Part shown: piece by piece, positions 1 through 11,406 of the stretch
Position numbering within the stretch: the stretch's first letter is position 1
How the letters are laid out: every line of letters begins with the position of its first letter
From: Nereocystis luetkeana
Lineage: Eukaryota; Sar; Phaeophyceae; Laminariales; Laminariaceae
DNA: 64,000 nucleotides
NCBI GenBank assembly: GCA_031213475.1
Contig: JARUPZ010000010.1
Location: 4,341,298 to 4,405,297 of the forward strand
Direction of reading: 5' to 3'
Notes under the pieces: model-generated
Told to the model about the DNA's origin: nothing
The model's input: only the letters and a program-made list of their open reading frames with translations
Database searches by the model: none
Made by a program: the position numbers and the translations under genes

Positions 1-119
1 TGAGGTGGCACGAGGCTGAGGCTGAGATGAGTAGGCAGCGCCGCGCATCCGCCGTGGATGGTGCCCAAGGGAACGGGGGGGGAGGGGGCAACAGGAGAAG
101 TGTCAGAAAGCCCGACTGA
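1..119 (+). pseudogene. LINE reverse-transcriptase ORF, C-terminal tail only
   Basis: The frame ending in TGA at 117-119 encodes the same Arg-rich then Gly-rich tail (RQRRASAVDG, then GGGGGNRRS) as the end of the longer LINE ORF at 60440-61523. Only about 38 codons lie inside the window; the rest is off the left edge. It carries one residue change relative to copy 2 (Val for Gly near the end). Confidence 0.8.
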
Positions 120-595
120 GGGAATGCGGAGAGGGGGGGGAACAGGAGGGGTAGAAGGGAAACGGCGGTAGACGAAAGTAGGAAGGAGATGGCAGACAGG
201 GTAGCAAGGCACCAAGTCGACTAGAAAGTAGAACATGACCATACTACTAGTGCTACCAACAGGTGCAGCTGGTTCGAAGGTGGTCTTCCCTTGTCTTCTC
301 TTCTTGTTTTTGTTTTTTTTTCTTTCTTGCGCTGACTCTCCGTGATTTTCATATTATTTTTTCTCTTCCTCTTCCTTTTCTGAGTGATAAGCCGTACTGA
401 AGGAGCCGTGTGGCGTGGTTGGAAGACGAACCTGCTCTGCTCGTTTCGTATTGTCTGACGCCAAGGGGCTGGGCATAGTTGACGAACGCAGGGCGGAGAC
501 GGTAGTCTGGGTAGCAAGGTACCAGGCGGATTAGCAGGGAGAACCTGGCTATACTACTCGTACCACAAGCTGCTGCCGCCACCTGGAAGGTGCTT
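120..595 (+). repeat. LINE 3' flank with two related ~55-bp units
   Basis: Downstream of the LINE stop, two imperfect copies of a unit beginning GGGTAGCAAGG start at 199 and 509, 310 bp apart. Each is followed by a TATACTACT-type run and a CAGGTG/CACCTGG-rich end. The same pair occurs in the second direct-repeat copy (61602 and 62019), where a MITE separates them further. This is probably the LINE 3' untranslated region or an old tandem duplication in it; no coding frame is convincing. Confidence 0.5.
248..249. other. Empty TA target site of the MITE at 61654-61758
   Basis: Copy 1 reads CATACTACTAGTGCTACC here. Copy 2 has the same flanks, but with a 105-bp inverted-repeat element between two TA dinucleotides. 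This is therefore the pre-insertion site. Confidence 0.85.
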
Positions 596-710
596 TGGGC
601 TTTGGTCTGCCTGTTATTTCCCCTTAGTTATTTTTCCTTGTTACTTTTTTCCTTGGTTCTTTGTCTTACTCTGTTTACAAGCAGTGGTGTTTTTTCTTAT
701 TTTATTTTAT

Positions 711-1354
711 TTTTCTTTCTTTTCTCCAGCTCGTTCTTTTTCAAGTGTTGGCTACCTCGCCTGCGGGGGGGGGGGCACGACAGATTGTTTCTCTTAGATT
801 TTGCTTTCATTTTTTTTTTTTTTTCTCTTTCGATTTGTCTACTTTGTTTTTGTTTTCTCTTTGATTGTTTCTTTTCGTTTCACTATTCCATAGTTTGCGT
901 ATGTCGTGCCTGTCGTATCTAGTATGATGGCATGGCTTTGCATTGCCCACTGCAGTGCATACTGCACACGTGGCAACGTAGTATCTCTGTGGCGTAGCGT
1001 TGTGACCACAGAACTTGTATCTCTTCTAGGATTAAAGAATCGGCACGGACACTGGTTGTGCTTGATGTCGACGGGTAGAAAGAACGGTTTAATGTGAAGA
1101 ACACACACACACTGCAGTGGGCAATGCAAAGCCATGTCATCATACTAGATACGACAGGCAGGACATACGCAATCTATGAAATAGTAAAACGAAAAGAAAC
1201 AATCAAAGAGAAAACAAAAACAAGGTAGACAAATCGAAAGAGAAAAAGAAGAAAAATGAAAGCAAAATCTAGGAGAAACAATCTGTCGTGCCCCCCCCCC
1301 GCAGGCGAGGTGGCCAACACTTGAAAAAGAACGAGCTGGAGAAAAGAAAGAAAA
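711..1354. mobile_element. Foldback element, complete copy (two ~245-bp inverted arms, ~151-bp loop)
   Basis: The left arm 711-958 and right arm 1110-1354 are reverse complements of each other. They meet at CACTGCAGTG (949-958 and 1110-1119), and their outer ends carry the G/C homopolymer run and a pyrimidine/purine tract. The loop holds a conserved core (GAATCGGCACGGACACTGG, then GATGTCGACGGGTAGAAAG) ending in a short AC run. The same core recurs at ten or more places in the window in both orientations. No transposase is encoded. The T-rich left arm gives spurious hydrophobic frames. Confidence 0.75.
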
Positions 1355-1355
1355 T

Positions 1356-1459
1356 CGGGGGACCATAGTTAACAGGACCTATGGTATAAATGAAAACCTA
1401 TATATTTGATCATTTTTACTTTCAATATTTGGTCGTATTAACTCAGGTCCCCCCGTAAT
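1356..1459. mobile_element. MITE family 1 (GGGGGACC ends), copy a
   Basis: It is a palindromic element of about 105 bp whose ends read CGGGGGACCATAGTTAA and, inverted, TTAACTCAGGTCCCCCCG. The family consensus starts TTACGGGGGACC and duplicates TA. The left end is altered and abuts the foldback right arm. An equivalent copy is at 62867-62969. Confidence 0.75.
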
Positions 1460-1463
1460 AGTA

Positions 1464-1813
1464 GTTTTATTTTTCTTTTTTTCTTTGCTCATCCCATTTA
1501 TTGTATTCGCACATCTTCTTCTCTCTCTCCTTCCAACTCGTAACTCAGATCCGGGGTCACATAGCAGGCTCTTCTTCCCCCTTCCCGCTACGGTACGTCC
1601 CTTCATTTCTATCGCGAGAAGATTTCAGCCTTTTCTTCCTTCGACGACTCGCATCGAATTGTGCCTACCCACGCTGCAAGGCGCTCTCAACAATTGAATC
1701 CTTTTTCATTTTTATATCTGCAAATGAAGTCAAAAGTTCGACCCACCTGGGGCTCGAACCCAGGACCCAAACACAAGTAGAATTCGAGGTTAACCACTTG
1801 AACTACCGGGGCG
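1464..1813 (-). mobile_element. tRNA-derived SINE, copy A
   Basis: On the minus strand the element starts with CGCCCCGG, contains a pol III A box (TGGTTCAAGTGG type) and a B box (GGGTTCGAGCCCC), and runs about 340 bp to an A-rich tail, seen here as T-runs from 1464. Here the A box is altered (AGTTCAAGTGG) while the B box is intact. Its 5' end was later the insertion point of copy B. Confidence 0.85.
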
Positions 1814-2162
1814 TTTTTTTTTGTTTTTTTTTCAAATTATTATCCCATTTATCATCTTCGCACATCTTCTTCTCTCTCTCCTTTCGACTCGGAACTCAGA
1901 TCCGGGGTCACATAGCAGGCTCTTCTACCCCCTTCCCGCTACGGTACGTGCCTTCATTTTTATCGCGAGAAGATTTCAGCATTTTCTTCCCTCGTCGACT
2001 CGCATCGAATTGTGCCTACCCACGCTGCAAGGCGCTCTCAACAATTGAATCCTTTTTTATTTTTGCAAATAAGGTCTAAAGTCCGGCCCACCTGGGGCTC
2101 GAACCCAGGACTCAAACAAGTAGAATTCGAGGTTAACCACTTGAACCACCGGGGCGACCGGC
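1814..2162 (-). mobile_element. tRNA-derived SINE, copy B, nested at the 5' end of copy A
   Basis: This is a second full copy with its poly(A) tail at 1814-1832 (as T on the plus strand) and its 5' end CGCCCCGG/GCCGGT at about 2150-2162. It is missing from the second direct-repeat copy, where copy F runs straight into TTGATACC. The insertion therefore postdates the duplication. Any target duplication is only 2-3 bp (CG or GCG). Confidence 0.85.
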
Positions 2163-2181
2163 GTTGATACCTGATCGTTAA

Positions 2182-2395
2182 TACCTGGTACCTGGTAATT
2201 AAATTATGGCGGGTGGAGAGAACACACAGCTAGCTGCCGACACTGCCGTCGCAACTATCGTACTGCAACTATTTATTGTTGTACTCGTATCAATCTGGAA
2301 GGAGTTGCTACGTTTTCCAATCTTCTCCAACTAACTGCCATAAGAACGAGCTGGGCCAGCCAAAAAAACGGAGAGTGTATGCTACGTACCTGGTA
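2182..2395. repeat. Cluster of TACCTGGTA words (2182, 2189, 2387)
   Basis: Two overlapping TACCTGGTA words form TACCTGGTACCTGGTA at 2182-2197, and a third is at 2387-2395. The second direct-repeat copy has GCTACGTAAGG where this copy has GCTACGTACCTGGTAAGG, so the third word is present in one copy and absent in the other. See the findings for the window-wide pattern. Confidence 0.8.
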
Positions 2396-2613
2396 AGGTC
2401 GTATGGCATGTATGTCGTGAACCACTGCAAATTATGCTAACACAAATCGGACGCACTAAACCTGACAAACTATTCACCAGTTGTAGTTAGTTACTGCAAA
2501 AAAATAAGTAGACGAAAAAAATGTACCCCTTTCTTTCCGACTCGATCTCGCCGAGATCCCGAAAACTCCAACCACCAACTTTTCGACATTGAATTCGTAT
2601 ACAAAATGTCGTC

Positions 2614-2871
2614 GTGGATCAATCAAGATCAAATGTGGTGTGGGACAGCAGTGCTGAGGACATAGAGAGAGAAGTCGATGTAAGTATCGTTGCCCAACTC
2701 GTTACCCACATCAAGAGCTCTGTAGCACACAAAAAGCGAGTGCATGCACCAAAAACAAGTGATAACGAAAATGTCGCACGTATTGTTCCTTACATTTTTA
2801 GATGCCCTGCTCAATTTTGCAAATGTCGGGCTGAAATAAATGTTATCATCGTACATGTATTTACACCCTAA
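2614..2871 (+). CDS. Short open frame conserved in both direct-repeat copies, unknown
   Basis: An 85-codon frame with no recognised domain. It contains an acidic start (SSAEDIEREVD) and one Cys-rich segment (CPAQFCKC). The second copy at 63762 is almost identical as far as it can be read, with one Thr/Ala difference before a 4-bp indel changes the end. Conservation may only reflect the recent duplication, so this is weak evidence for a gene. It could be an exon of a spliced gene or chance. Confidence 0.2.
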   Translation: MDQSRSNVVWDSSAEDIEREVDVSIVAQLVTHIKSSVAHKKRVHAPKTSDNENVARIVPYIFRCPAQFCKCRAEINVIIVHVFTP

Positions 2872-5690
2872 GCGCGAATGTATTCCGAACCACCCCTTTT
2901 GAATTTTCTTTTTTTCGCACCATTAATACTTACTATGGCCCCATTTTTTATTGTTTGTTGGGAGATTTTTATTATATTGGTAACATTGTGGGAAAATAAA
3001 AATGTAAAAAGGGAGGGTATTTCAAACGTAATAATAAGTGGAAACTAGAAGAGATGGCCACCGGATGGGCAAGAAAGGTTATTAACCGCGGTTCGTGGAA
3101 ACCCAGCAGGCGTGCGTGATATCTCGGGGGGGGGTTAACGAGAACTGGCGGGTTTTGAGGTCCGGTTAATCAGTTCAACCCGGTTTACCTGGTACAACGT
3201 AACAGGTAGCTCGAAATACAGTAGTACGTGGTGAGCAGTATATTATACCCACCTACTACTAGGAGTAGTGCTCTGTTCGCCGTAGGGCGGTTTTCATGCG
3301 ATACCAGGTATACAGCAGTAGTAGTACCAGTACGCAACAGCAGGTCTTACTCACTTGTGTGCACTCGTATACATAACGAGTACTTTCTGGCAGCATAGCA
3401 AAGCTACTTGAATAACGCCCTTTTCCACATAGGGTTTTGAACCTCAAACCCTGGCCTACTGGCGATTTTCATCACCGAAAACAACGCCGTTCGGCCGGAA
3501 CTCCCCAGGCCAAGGGGCAGGGTAGAGGTCCTAACCGCCCTATAATAGGCCCTTTCCCGAAGGAAAAATCTCTCCCTACGCGGCGAAAGTGTGTTAAAAT
3601 AATTAGTAGCTGCCCCTTTGAGGAGTCCCGCCCGAAGGTGACATCTTTGGACACACGATACTTGTCAAGGCAAGTATGAGCACCTCTTTTTTTGTCACGA
3701 AACAAATCCCCCTGATTTCATGTAGCTTTAGCCCAGACCACGCGTGTGTAGCAGACAGAGCCTGATTATCGGTGCTAAGGGAATGGAAGGCTGGTACTAT
3801 CGGAACTGGCTACGAAGGCAGCTTTTGCAGCTTCTCTTGTTCAGGAGACTTCTTGTTGTGTTATTGTTTAATTCCTCATGATGAGAAAAGGGGGTTGTTG
3901 AGAGAGTGATTCGATAGGGCCTTGATTCAAGACATCAAGCCCACTCTGCTCTTCTTCATTTAACCGGCTAGACGGGTAAAGACACTTGTCCGAGGAACTT
4001 TCCTCGGGCGCTTGTCTACTCTTCTCCTACCGGCTATCCTCACCATTGTTGTGCAAAGGAAACCCCGGGAATACTCTTTCTTAGGGTATTCAGGGCTTCG
4101 ATACTACGGGCTATCTCACAACCACTTGTTAGCCCGATACTACATCATATCACATTTGCCCACCCTGAATAGTCGCGTATGCAGAACACACGACCGTCTT
4201 TTCGGATGACACCGGAAGCATCTGAAAAGACCGGTAAGGGAGGTCGAAGAAGCGGCTATCCGAAACAACAAAATGAGGCTACAAATTCCCCAAATCTTGC
4301 TGTGAGGCATAGGCGTCACGGCCGACACTATATCATATCACTCGTGCATGAGCCCTAACACTTGCCTGTAAGATGGTTCTTTGCCTCATTGCGGGCCTTT
4401 ACGAAATGTCTTGACGCCCTGTGACGCGAGCCTTAAAGGCTATAGGGCCTACCCACATCCAGCACTCTCACACACAAATATCCCCACAATACGGCGCATT
4501 TTGCTGAACAATGGTAGCCGCGACGCTGATTTGTGGAGCTTCGGGAGCATAGATGGGGTGTGCGGGCCTTTGGCTGTGGTGGTTTCCATGCCATCTGACG
4601 TCATGCTTTGGTAGAGATGGCCATTTTTCAGCTGATTAATAGTTTTCCGCGTGGCGATCCATCTCAAAGAGACGCATTATCTTCAATCAGAATGAAGCAC
4701 GCACTTGTGAGTACACCAAAAAGTACCACTCAACGAAATTCCAACCTTGTTCGCAATGTTGTGGGTGCTCTAATATGAATACCACTTTAAAACCGGTTGA
4801 ACCAATTTTTTATTAACCGGTCAAACTCAGCAGAAAAAACACGGTTAAGGCGTTTGATTGTTTTATAGGATATCGCCTCCTACGTATGATATCCAGTTTT
4901 GGGTTTTTCGAAATGCCACCCGGTCCCCATCTCTAGTGGGGGCAAACTAAATGACACCGTGTGAAAAATCACGCCAAAATACGCGTTATTGAGGGAGGCT
5001 TAGCCAATCAACCGCTCCAGCAGCGCCTTGGCTGGCCGGACTCGTATAGTAGTCCTCACTACTATAAAATATACTATGACATTAGGATTAGTAGATGATA
5101 CGTAATTATGAGCAGTTTGTCCCCAAAGTAATGGGTGCAATTGCAACTTTTGCCTCTGATATAAAGCGGTTGTAGTGGGTACATACCACGCAACAATGCA
5201 GTCAGCCATTGATTCGGCGAGCAGGGCAAATCGGCTCGTCCCGATTTGATATTCTGTAGGGGAATGGCCACGGCTCCGCCCGTGGCGGTAGCCCTGCGTT
5301 GCCCCGATTAAGAGCATGTACAAAGTATACTGGTGTAGTACCTGGATTGTATGGTAATACTCGCGGAGTGCTGGGATGTACCACTCAGAACGGAAATATG
5401 AGGTAGTCTACGATAGAGGTTCATCCCACATTTTCTGGGGCTCCTCACTTGAGGAGCTCCACACCTCACCCGAAAACTGACTTCAACAATAATCGAATTG
5501 TATCCCACAGAAAAATCCAATAATAGCCCACGTATGCAATTTGTTAACGAAATTGGCATTCCGACGATTTTGGGTCAAGGAGCCCCGTCATTCAGAGAAC
5601 TTATTGCAGAAATGTGCCACCTCTATCGTAGAATGCACCATAGAAGGACAACCTTGCGGGGCGTTATTGTCCTAGGGGGAGTTTATTTTC
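2872..5690. other. No gene recognised
   Basis: Only short frames without domain features are present. TACCWGGTA words occur at 3186 and 3302. Two similar phrases (CATATCACxxxTGCxxG) near 4145 and 4330 and two GCGGGCCTTT phrases near 4392 and 4562 hint at old duplicated or transposon-derived sequence, but no element ends could be defined. Confidence 0.5.
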
Positions 5691-5694
5691 GTCA

Positions 5695-6480
5695 CCGGGT
5701 TGTTCGAGTTATAACGGTAGGGGAATACTTATGATCCGGGGATGCGGCCTTATCGTCGCCGGGTGTGGCAGGACCTCGACCACGAGCCCCAGCCGAACTA
5801 TAAATCAGACCGGGGAGTTGGAGTTTCCACATTATGCGCAGCGGTATCAACTTGGGGGATGTCGCCTTCGTCCCCTGGTTGTTAAATTTGGAAGTGTGAG
5901 GAAGGATTTATCATCCAGGGCTAGGACCTTATCGTGCCGGGATGCGAGTAAAATTTCGACACCTTGCGGGGCGATGTCGACCCGAGGGGTTTCCAGCTTT
6001 GTCCCCGGGTTTTTAGACTTGCATGTGAATGGAAAGACTTATGATGAGGGGATATAACCTTATCCCCCCCGGGTGCAGCCCGGACCATGATGCTGTCCCG
6101 AGGGGTAACTCTCGCCGCGTTCTGTCTCCATGCGCCCCTACCAGTCATAAATCAGCCGATGGGGTCGGGGTCGCCACACCTTGCGCGCCGGCATCGACCC
6201 GAGGGATCTCCGCGCTTGTCCCTTGGTTGTTAAAATCGTAAATGTATGGAAGGGTTTATGATCCGGGGATGTTACTCTATCGTTCCCGGGTCCCGCTCGC
6301 TCTATTAGCATCAAACTATCAGTGATCAGCCGACGGAGGTAGTTTCACACCTTGTGGGGCGGTATCGACCCAAGGGGTCGCCGTTTTTGCCCCCGGTTGG
6401 TCGGAGTTGTGGAGGAAGGGAGAAATTGATGAATCGGCGACGGGGATCCTATCCTCCCCGTGTGTGGCGGAGCTTCGCCT
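5695..6480 (+). repeat. Degenerate tandem repeat, about five units of 130-216 bp
   Basis: A phrase of the type TATGATCCGGGGATG, then CTTATCG, then CCGGGTG recurs near 5731, 5910, 6040, 6256 and 6427. Between these lie repeated phrases such as CACCTTGCGGGGCG, then TCGACCCGAGGGG, then a G/C run followed by GTTGTTAAA. Unit lengths differ because of internal deletions. No reading frame persists through the units. Confidence 0.6.
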
Positions 6481-9194
6481 TAGTGGGATATTTATTTTAA
6501 ACCTGCGACAACCTTGGCGCATTCGGAAGGGGTGGGTCCCCGAATCATGCTACGGGCAGCCCTACACCCCCATGTGACATATTATACTGAAGCCCCATCG
6601 GTCGCGAAGTATGGTGTGAAGGGAAAGGGAAAAGGTGAAACAAAATCATCAGGCGGGGCTTTCCTTTGTAGCCACCACATAAATCGGCAACCTCGATCGA
6701 ACTGCACACACACGAACCGAACAGTGTGGTCTGCGTTAGTGCTTGGACACGACGCTACACGAGCGGTTATCGAGTGTAACGTCATGGTTTGGGACGTCGT
6801 GTGCGGTATTAGACAGCGATGATAAAATTATAACGGTCTTCGAGTATTGCATGATACTTCGTGGCGGCACTATTAAGAGGAAACAATCTGCTAGCTGCTG
6901 TGAAGACCAATCCATACTTGGAACTTCTGGTCGAAATAGAAGCGAGGGCTTTCGCGTTTCGCGTGTATACAGCCTGGAAGGTCCTTCCGCGCATACAGTT
7001 TGCGCAAGCATCAAATATAAGGCGACCTTTTGTTGGATTAAGGCAATGTTCCCATTCTCATCGGCGGCTGTTCTCAATTAGGAAAGCTCGATGTTGGATA
7101 TTCGATGTTGGATATGTGTCCCCGGGGCCACAATCACCCTGACCCTCGAAGGAACATGGGGGGGAATATATCGGGTGGCTTCTGTCTAGTGGCAACTTAT
7201 ATATACCTCTTGGCTAGGCGTTTGTGGCCGCTTGTACGATTCAGATGTAAACTCAGCAACAAGAGGGGGCGGGGGGCGGGGGGCGGGGGCGACACAAGTA
7301 TTTTACCTTTTTTTGCGTAATCGATTTTAACTGCCGCCACAACACATATTTGTTTTGTCGTACTCCGTTGTCCCTCCCTTTCCACACCGGACGAATTCTC
7401 CACCCACTGTACCATCCTGAGTTCGGTGTTATGTGTCCGCCAGAAACACAAACATACCCGCATAAACCGGTCACACCTCGGATAACGTAACCCTCAACGT
7501 TTAATGCTTCATGATAATGCTAGGCGTCAGCGGCACTATCGAAACATTACGTTACCACGTTGACGGGAGAACACTACTAGGATGCCGTAGAGTTGGTACG
7601 TTACTATATTGGCAGGCGATCGCCTGACAAAAAGTTAGAGTGTTACCTTGCACCCACCTTTGGCTACCGTATGTGTAGTATCTAGTACGGTGTTAGGGCC
7701 GGCAGCCCATATCGACCGACATAAGGCTGCGGCGTTCGCGGGAGTCCTATTTCCTATCGCAACAAAACGTTTGACGGGTAACGTGCGTGCCCGGTCCGTG
7801 CACACTGCGTTACCGTGTTTTAGCTGGTGCACCCATGTATCTGCAATAGTAGTAACACAATTTTCTAGAGTGGGCGGGAATCGCAGTTGCTATCGTAGAC
7901 TCGTTAGGCGGATACCGTACATGGACAAGCTAGCCCTATCACGATGTATGTCACTCTGCATTACGTGGTGTACGGCTGTAGTAAAGTTGCGCCGTACTAT
8001 CATACGTGGTACGCACATACAGAAGCAAGTAGTGTAGACTCATAGTTGCGAGCATCGTAACCCCCATCAACGTCACAAGCCCAAACTAACGTGCGCATTA
8101 TGGTACCCAATTAGCGTAACCTTATAAATGGTTGTCGTTTAGCTATCAGCATGCGCTATGAACAGGTTATCGATGAAGCTTGGGGCTTTGCGCACGAATC
8201 GAAAAAAAAATATGTTTTAGGAGTGCTTGCACTCGGCTTTAGTGTACTCCCCCCTGTCTAGCTCTCGCGAAAGTAAGACTCTGTGGTTTTCTATTTTAGT
8301 GGTACCCTGATAATACGGCGATGTAGTCGGCTGTTTTGTTAACATAGTACCATAGTGTTTCTCCGTAACGTCGCTCTAAGATTCAGCAGTAACACATTTT
8401 AGATCTTCGTAATATCAACACGTTAACATTATGTTATAACAATTTCAGCTCCGGCAGCAACATAACGTCACGACGTACGTCCAGATTGCCGTTTGTGGTA
8501 ACGTAGTAACGTGACGTTAACACCAGATCTTCGATGCCAGTAAAATGAAAACATGAGGTTAGACACCCCTCGGCATTTGAATAACATACTACCATGGCGT
8601 TTCATCGCGACCAGCTCCGAAGGCAACTTCGCTAACTTACGTCAAGTGCTACGTTATCCGACCCTAGGAAAGAACAATGGGGGCTAGAATAACATCGAAT
8701 AGCACCATGTTAGTGACAAATAAAACACGATTATCACTGCTAACATTATGTTAGCAACGTTTGCGAATCGGCGGGTAGTGATCCGTGCATGCTGGGTAGA
8801 TAAAACGTACGGGTCTGGACAAATCCTGACAGTGTGCTACAATGTTTTCACACGCACCGAGTAATGCGTTACGCTATGTTACCGTACCAGACCCGATGAG
8901 ATCGAGAAGAAACAAAACGTGAATGCGTTCAAACGTTCGTGGTTATGCGCTTAATACTACAGTATGTTACCGCCCTACGCGATTGCTCCTCGAGTGCTTA
9001 CAATATTCCAGGAGGTGGCCAAACCGCGGTGTTAGGCCCTATAACGTACACAAGTGCTATGCGGGTGTTACGCTGTTCGAGCTGTAAACCGTTCGTTGCC
9101 TGCCCTTCGGAAAAAACGTGTAGCTGGGGTTGCGTAACAAGCGAGGCGTCATCATGTATCGGGCCACCGATTGATGAACATGCTGAATAATTTA
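6481..9194. other. No gene recognised; AACGT/GTAAC-rich stretch from about 7480
   Basis: No long or domain-bearing frame is seen; the longest single frame (7648-8037, 129 codons) has no recognisable features. From about 7480 to 9150 words such as GTAACG, AACGTTA and CGTTACC recur dozens of times, often as short palindromes (for example ACGTTAACAT near 8420 and TGACGTTAAC near 8512). Confidence 0.5.
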
Positions 9195-9385
9195 CAGTAG
9201 AATAGCAGTAGCAGTAGTAGTAGCAGTAGTAGCGGTAGTAGTAGCGGTAGTAGTAGTAGTAGTAGTAGGAGTAGGAGTAGTTTCAAGAGTAGGAGTACTA
9301 TGAGTAGTAGTACCTGGTACTGTAACAAGAGTAGTATTACACCTGGAAGTAGTGTAGTATTAATAGCAGGTATTAATAGCAGTAG
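9195..9385 (+). repeat. Imperfect (AGT)n trinucleotide repeat
   Basis: Runs of AGTAGT interrupted by AGC, CGG and GGA triplets, with a TACCTGGTA word embedded at 9311. Leucine-rich or serine-rich frames across it are low-complexity artefacts. Confidence 0.9.
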
Positions 9386-11127
9386 CAGTAGACATGACGG
9401 TGTGCCGATCTCTGCCCCGATTACTTTCCGCTGTGCGCCTGTGACGATCGTCGAGCACTTGCAACCTTGCATTCGTCCGCTTTGCCATGTATTGAGTGTT
9501 GTGAAGACAGCTCGTCGGAGGTCAATTGTTTATTTTGGTTGCTCTCCTTTATCCCTCGTTCGTCTACTGACATCGAACAGTGCTCAACCGTTGTCAAAGC
9601 AAAATAACCATGCCCTCTCTTTGTTGGTAGTTCCCAGATGAAAAAGGTCCACACGTTTTCGCCGAGACTCAAAATAAGGATACCTATGTTGTAGACTATC
9701 GTATTATCGCAACGAGAATGCCACAGAATTTCTGCACATTAGGGGGCCGCGGACGTAAAATATTGTGTCTTCTATAATAATATTATAGGAGAATGCATCT
9801 TCCAGGTGCGCAGAACGTCACGGACTACGTACTCCTCGCTGCCTCGGCAAGGCATGCTGCGAGGCATGCATGCTCTATGAGGCTTATAGTGAGTGGGGTG
9901 GGTCTTTGTGGCCGGTGTAGGCCGGACTCACCCTCAAGACTTGATACCTCCCCTTGCCGTTGTGTGTGGCCGCGAGGCTTATATGGCGTGGCAGTAGAGT
10001 TGGTTCATAAGTGGTGCGTCAGGCACGGGCACCAGGTACCTTCAATTCGCTCGTCTTTACTAGGCAGGAGCGGCAGAGCAACAAGGCTCAATCGATTTGT
10101 CTGCGCGCGTAAATAGGCGCCACCACAGGCGAAACTACGTCACAGTCTAATTGCGCTGGCAGGAGGCTGGATTCGACGACGAAGGAGGAGGGAGACAGAG
10201 CGTCGACGAGCCGGAAAGAGACGGGTTGAGCTCACCCTGCGCGAGAAAAAATGTTTGTCAGATCAGAACCGCAAGTGCGTGGAGCAATTATGTTTTTTGG
10301 GACGAGAGAGAAGGAAACCCGACTGGAAGGGAGTGGCCACGAGAGCACGTGCGAAGAATCGAGTTGATTGGGCTAAGGCGATGAGGCGAACATGGAAAAC
10401 AGCGGCAGGACGGCACACGAAGACCCGCGACCAGCACGCCCGCCATCACCAGAGCAGGAGTCACCGTTTTTTTTCTGATACTCTTACCAGGCAGTAGTGC
10501 GTACCTGTTACATATACGTACGGCACTTTTTTTTGGGGTGTTTGTTGGCGAGTTGTATACCCTTCATGGGGAATGACCCCCACAATTTTCAGGGACGTGA
10601 TATCATAGCTGTGCTGCACCTTTGCCAGACAGTCCGAGAAGACCTAGCGATCGTTGATATTTGTATGGTGGTTTTAGGTTCGATCCTCTTTGTTCGCTGC
10701 ATGTCCGCGACTCGTCCCAGACAGCAGGCGTGTTCCTCTCTGTGTTTACGACAACCCCCGACAATCGTGCGTTTTGTACAGGGCTGGCAGCACTCCAGAC
10801 AGCAACCGTTGTAGTCCGTAGCCACGAGTTGGTTAATAATGGGAACGGGGGAACTCTATGTAGTATAGTGGATACCCGTGCCCATAGATCAGTTTGCGCA
10901 TTGATTTCATTTCATGTGTGCGCCTTCTTCGTCTCGGGTATTTCTCGATGGGAAGCGTCGTGCTGTACAGCCGAATTTTGATTTTGTATGATTTTTCGGA
11001 TCTTCCTAGGGCTCCAGCCCCTTCGTGTGACCACGGATTCCTTGTTTTGAGAGTTATTAATGTCAGTATAACAACAACGTACCAAACATATCATAGGTAG
11101 GCTCGTGTGGTCAAGGGCCTACCTCAT
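9386..11127. other. No certain gene; one basic open frame at 10150-10497
   Basis: The frame through 10150-10497 gives a very basic peptide with an Arg run followed by RRVELTLREKKCLSDQNRK, which loosely recalls the start of a helix-turn-helix region of pogo/Tigger-like transposases. This is only a resemblance. A perfect palindrome CTATAATAATATTATAG occurs near 9772. Nothing else is supported. Confidence 0.3.
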
Positions 11128-11202
11128 AGAACCGCAGTCCCGTTTTGGGGACAGACCACTCAAATTGTAAGTAATTTGTCCCCAAAACGGGACTGCGGTC
11201 CT
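11128..11202. mobile_element. MITE family 2 (GGACCGCAGTCCCG ends), copy 1
   Basis: The left end AGAACCGCAGTCCCGTTTTG and right end CAAAACGGGACTGCGGTCCT are inverted repeats around a short A/T-rich centre. A second copy at 60078-60167 shares the ends and adds an outer CCCTTT/AAAGGG. At 75-90 bp the element cannot code. Confidence 0.7.
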
Positions 11203-11406
11203 GAAAGGGCTTTTCGGCTCTGGATGCAGTGAAAAAATCATCGACGCATTCCTGGAATCTCGCGAATTGGTGACCTCCAATCCTGTTCCTAATATTTACA
11301 CATAGCCCCCTCCCCCTCCCAACACCCTCTGCAATCGTCACCGGTGGCGCAAACATGTTTCATCCAATACACAGGGTACTGTAACGCTTAGCGGATTACT
11401 GTTGCC

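Larger units (their letters stand above)
1..2848. repeat. Direct repeat, copy 1 (pairs with 61405-64000)
   Basis: The sequence matches the last 2.6 kb of the window in the same orientation, almost base for base. Copy 1 carries one extra SINE (1814-2162) and lacks the MITE found at 61654-61758 in copy 2. A few short indels and scattered substitutions also separate the copies. The left border lies outside the window and the right border cannot be fixed, because copy 2 is cut by the window end. It includes a LINE tail, a foldback element, a MITE, SINEs and a short open frame. Confidence 0.95.

Noticed and set aside
590-922. Hydrophobic 110-codon frame, also at 62101
   Set aside because: It is composed of T-rich arm sequence of the foldback element; the composition mimics membrane segments.
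9152-9472. Leucine-rich minus-strand frame
   Set aside because: It reads the AGT trinucleotide array.
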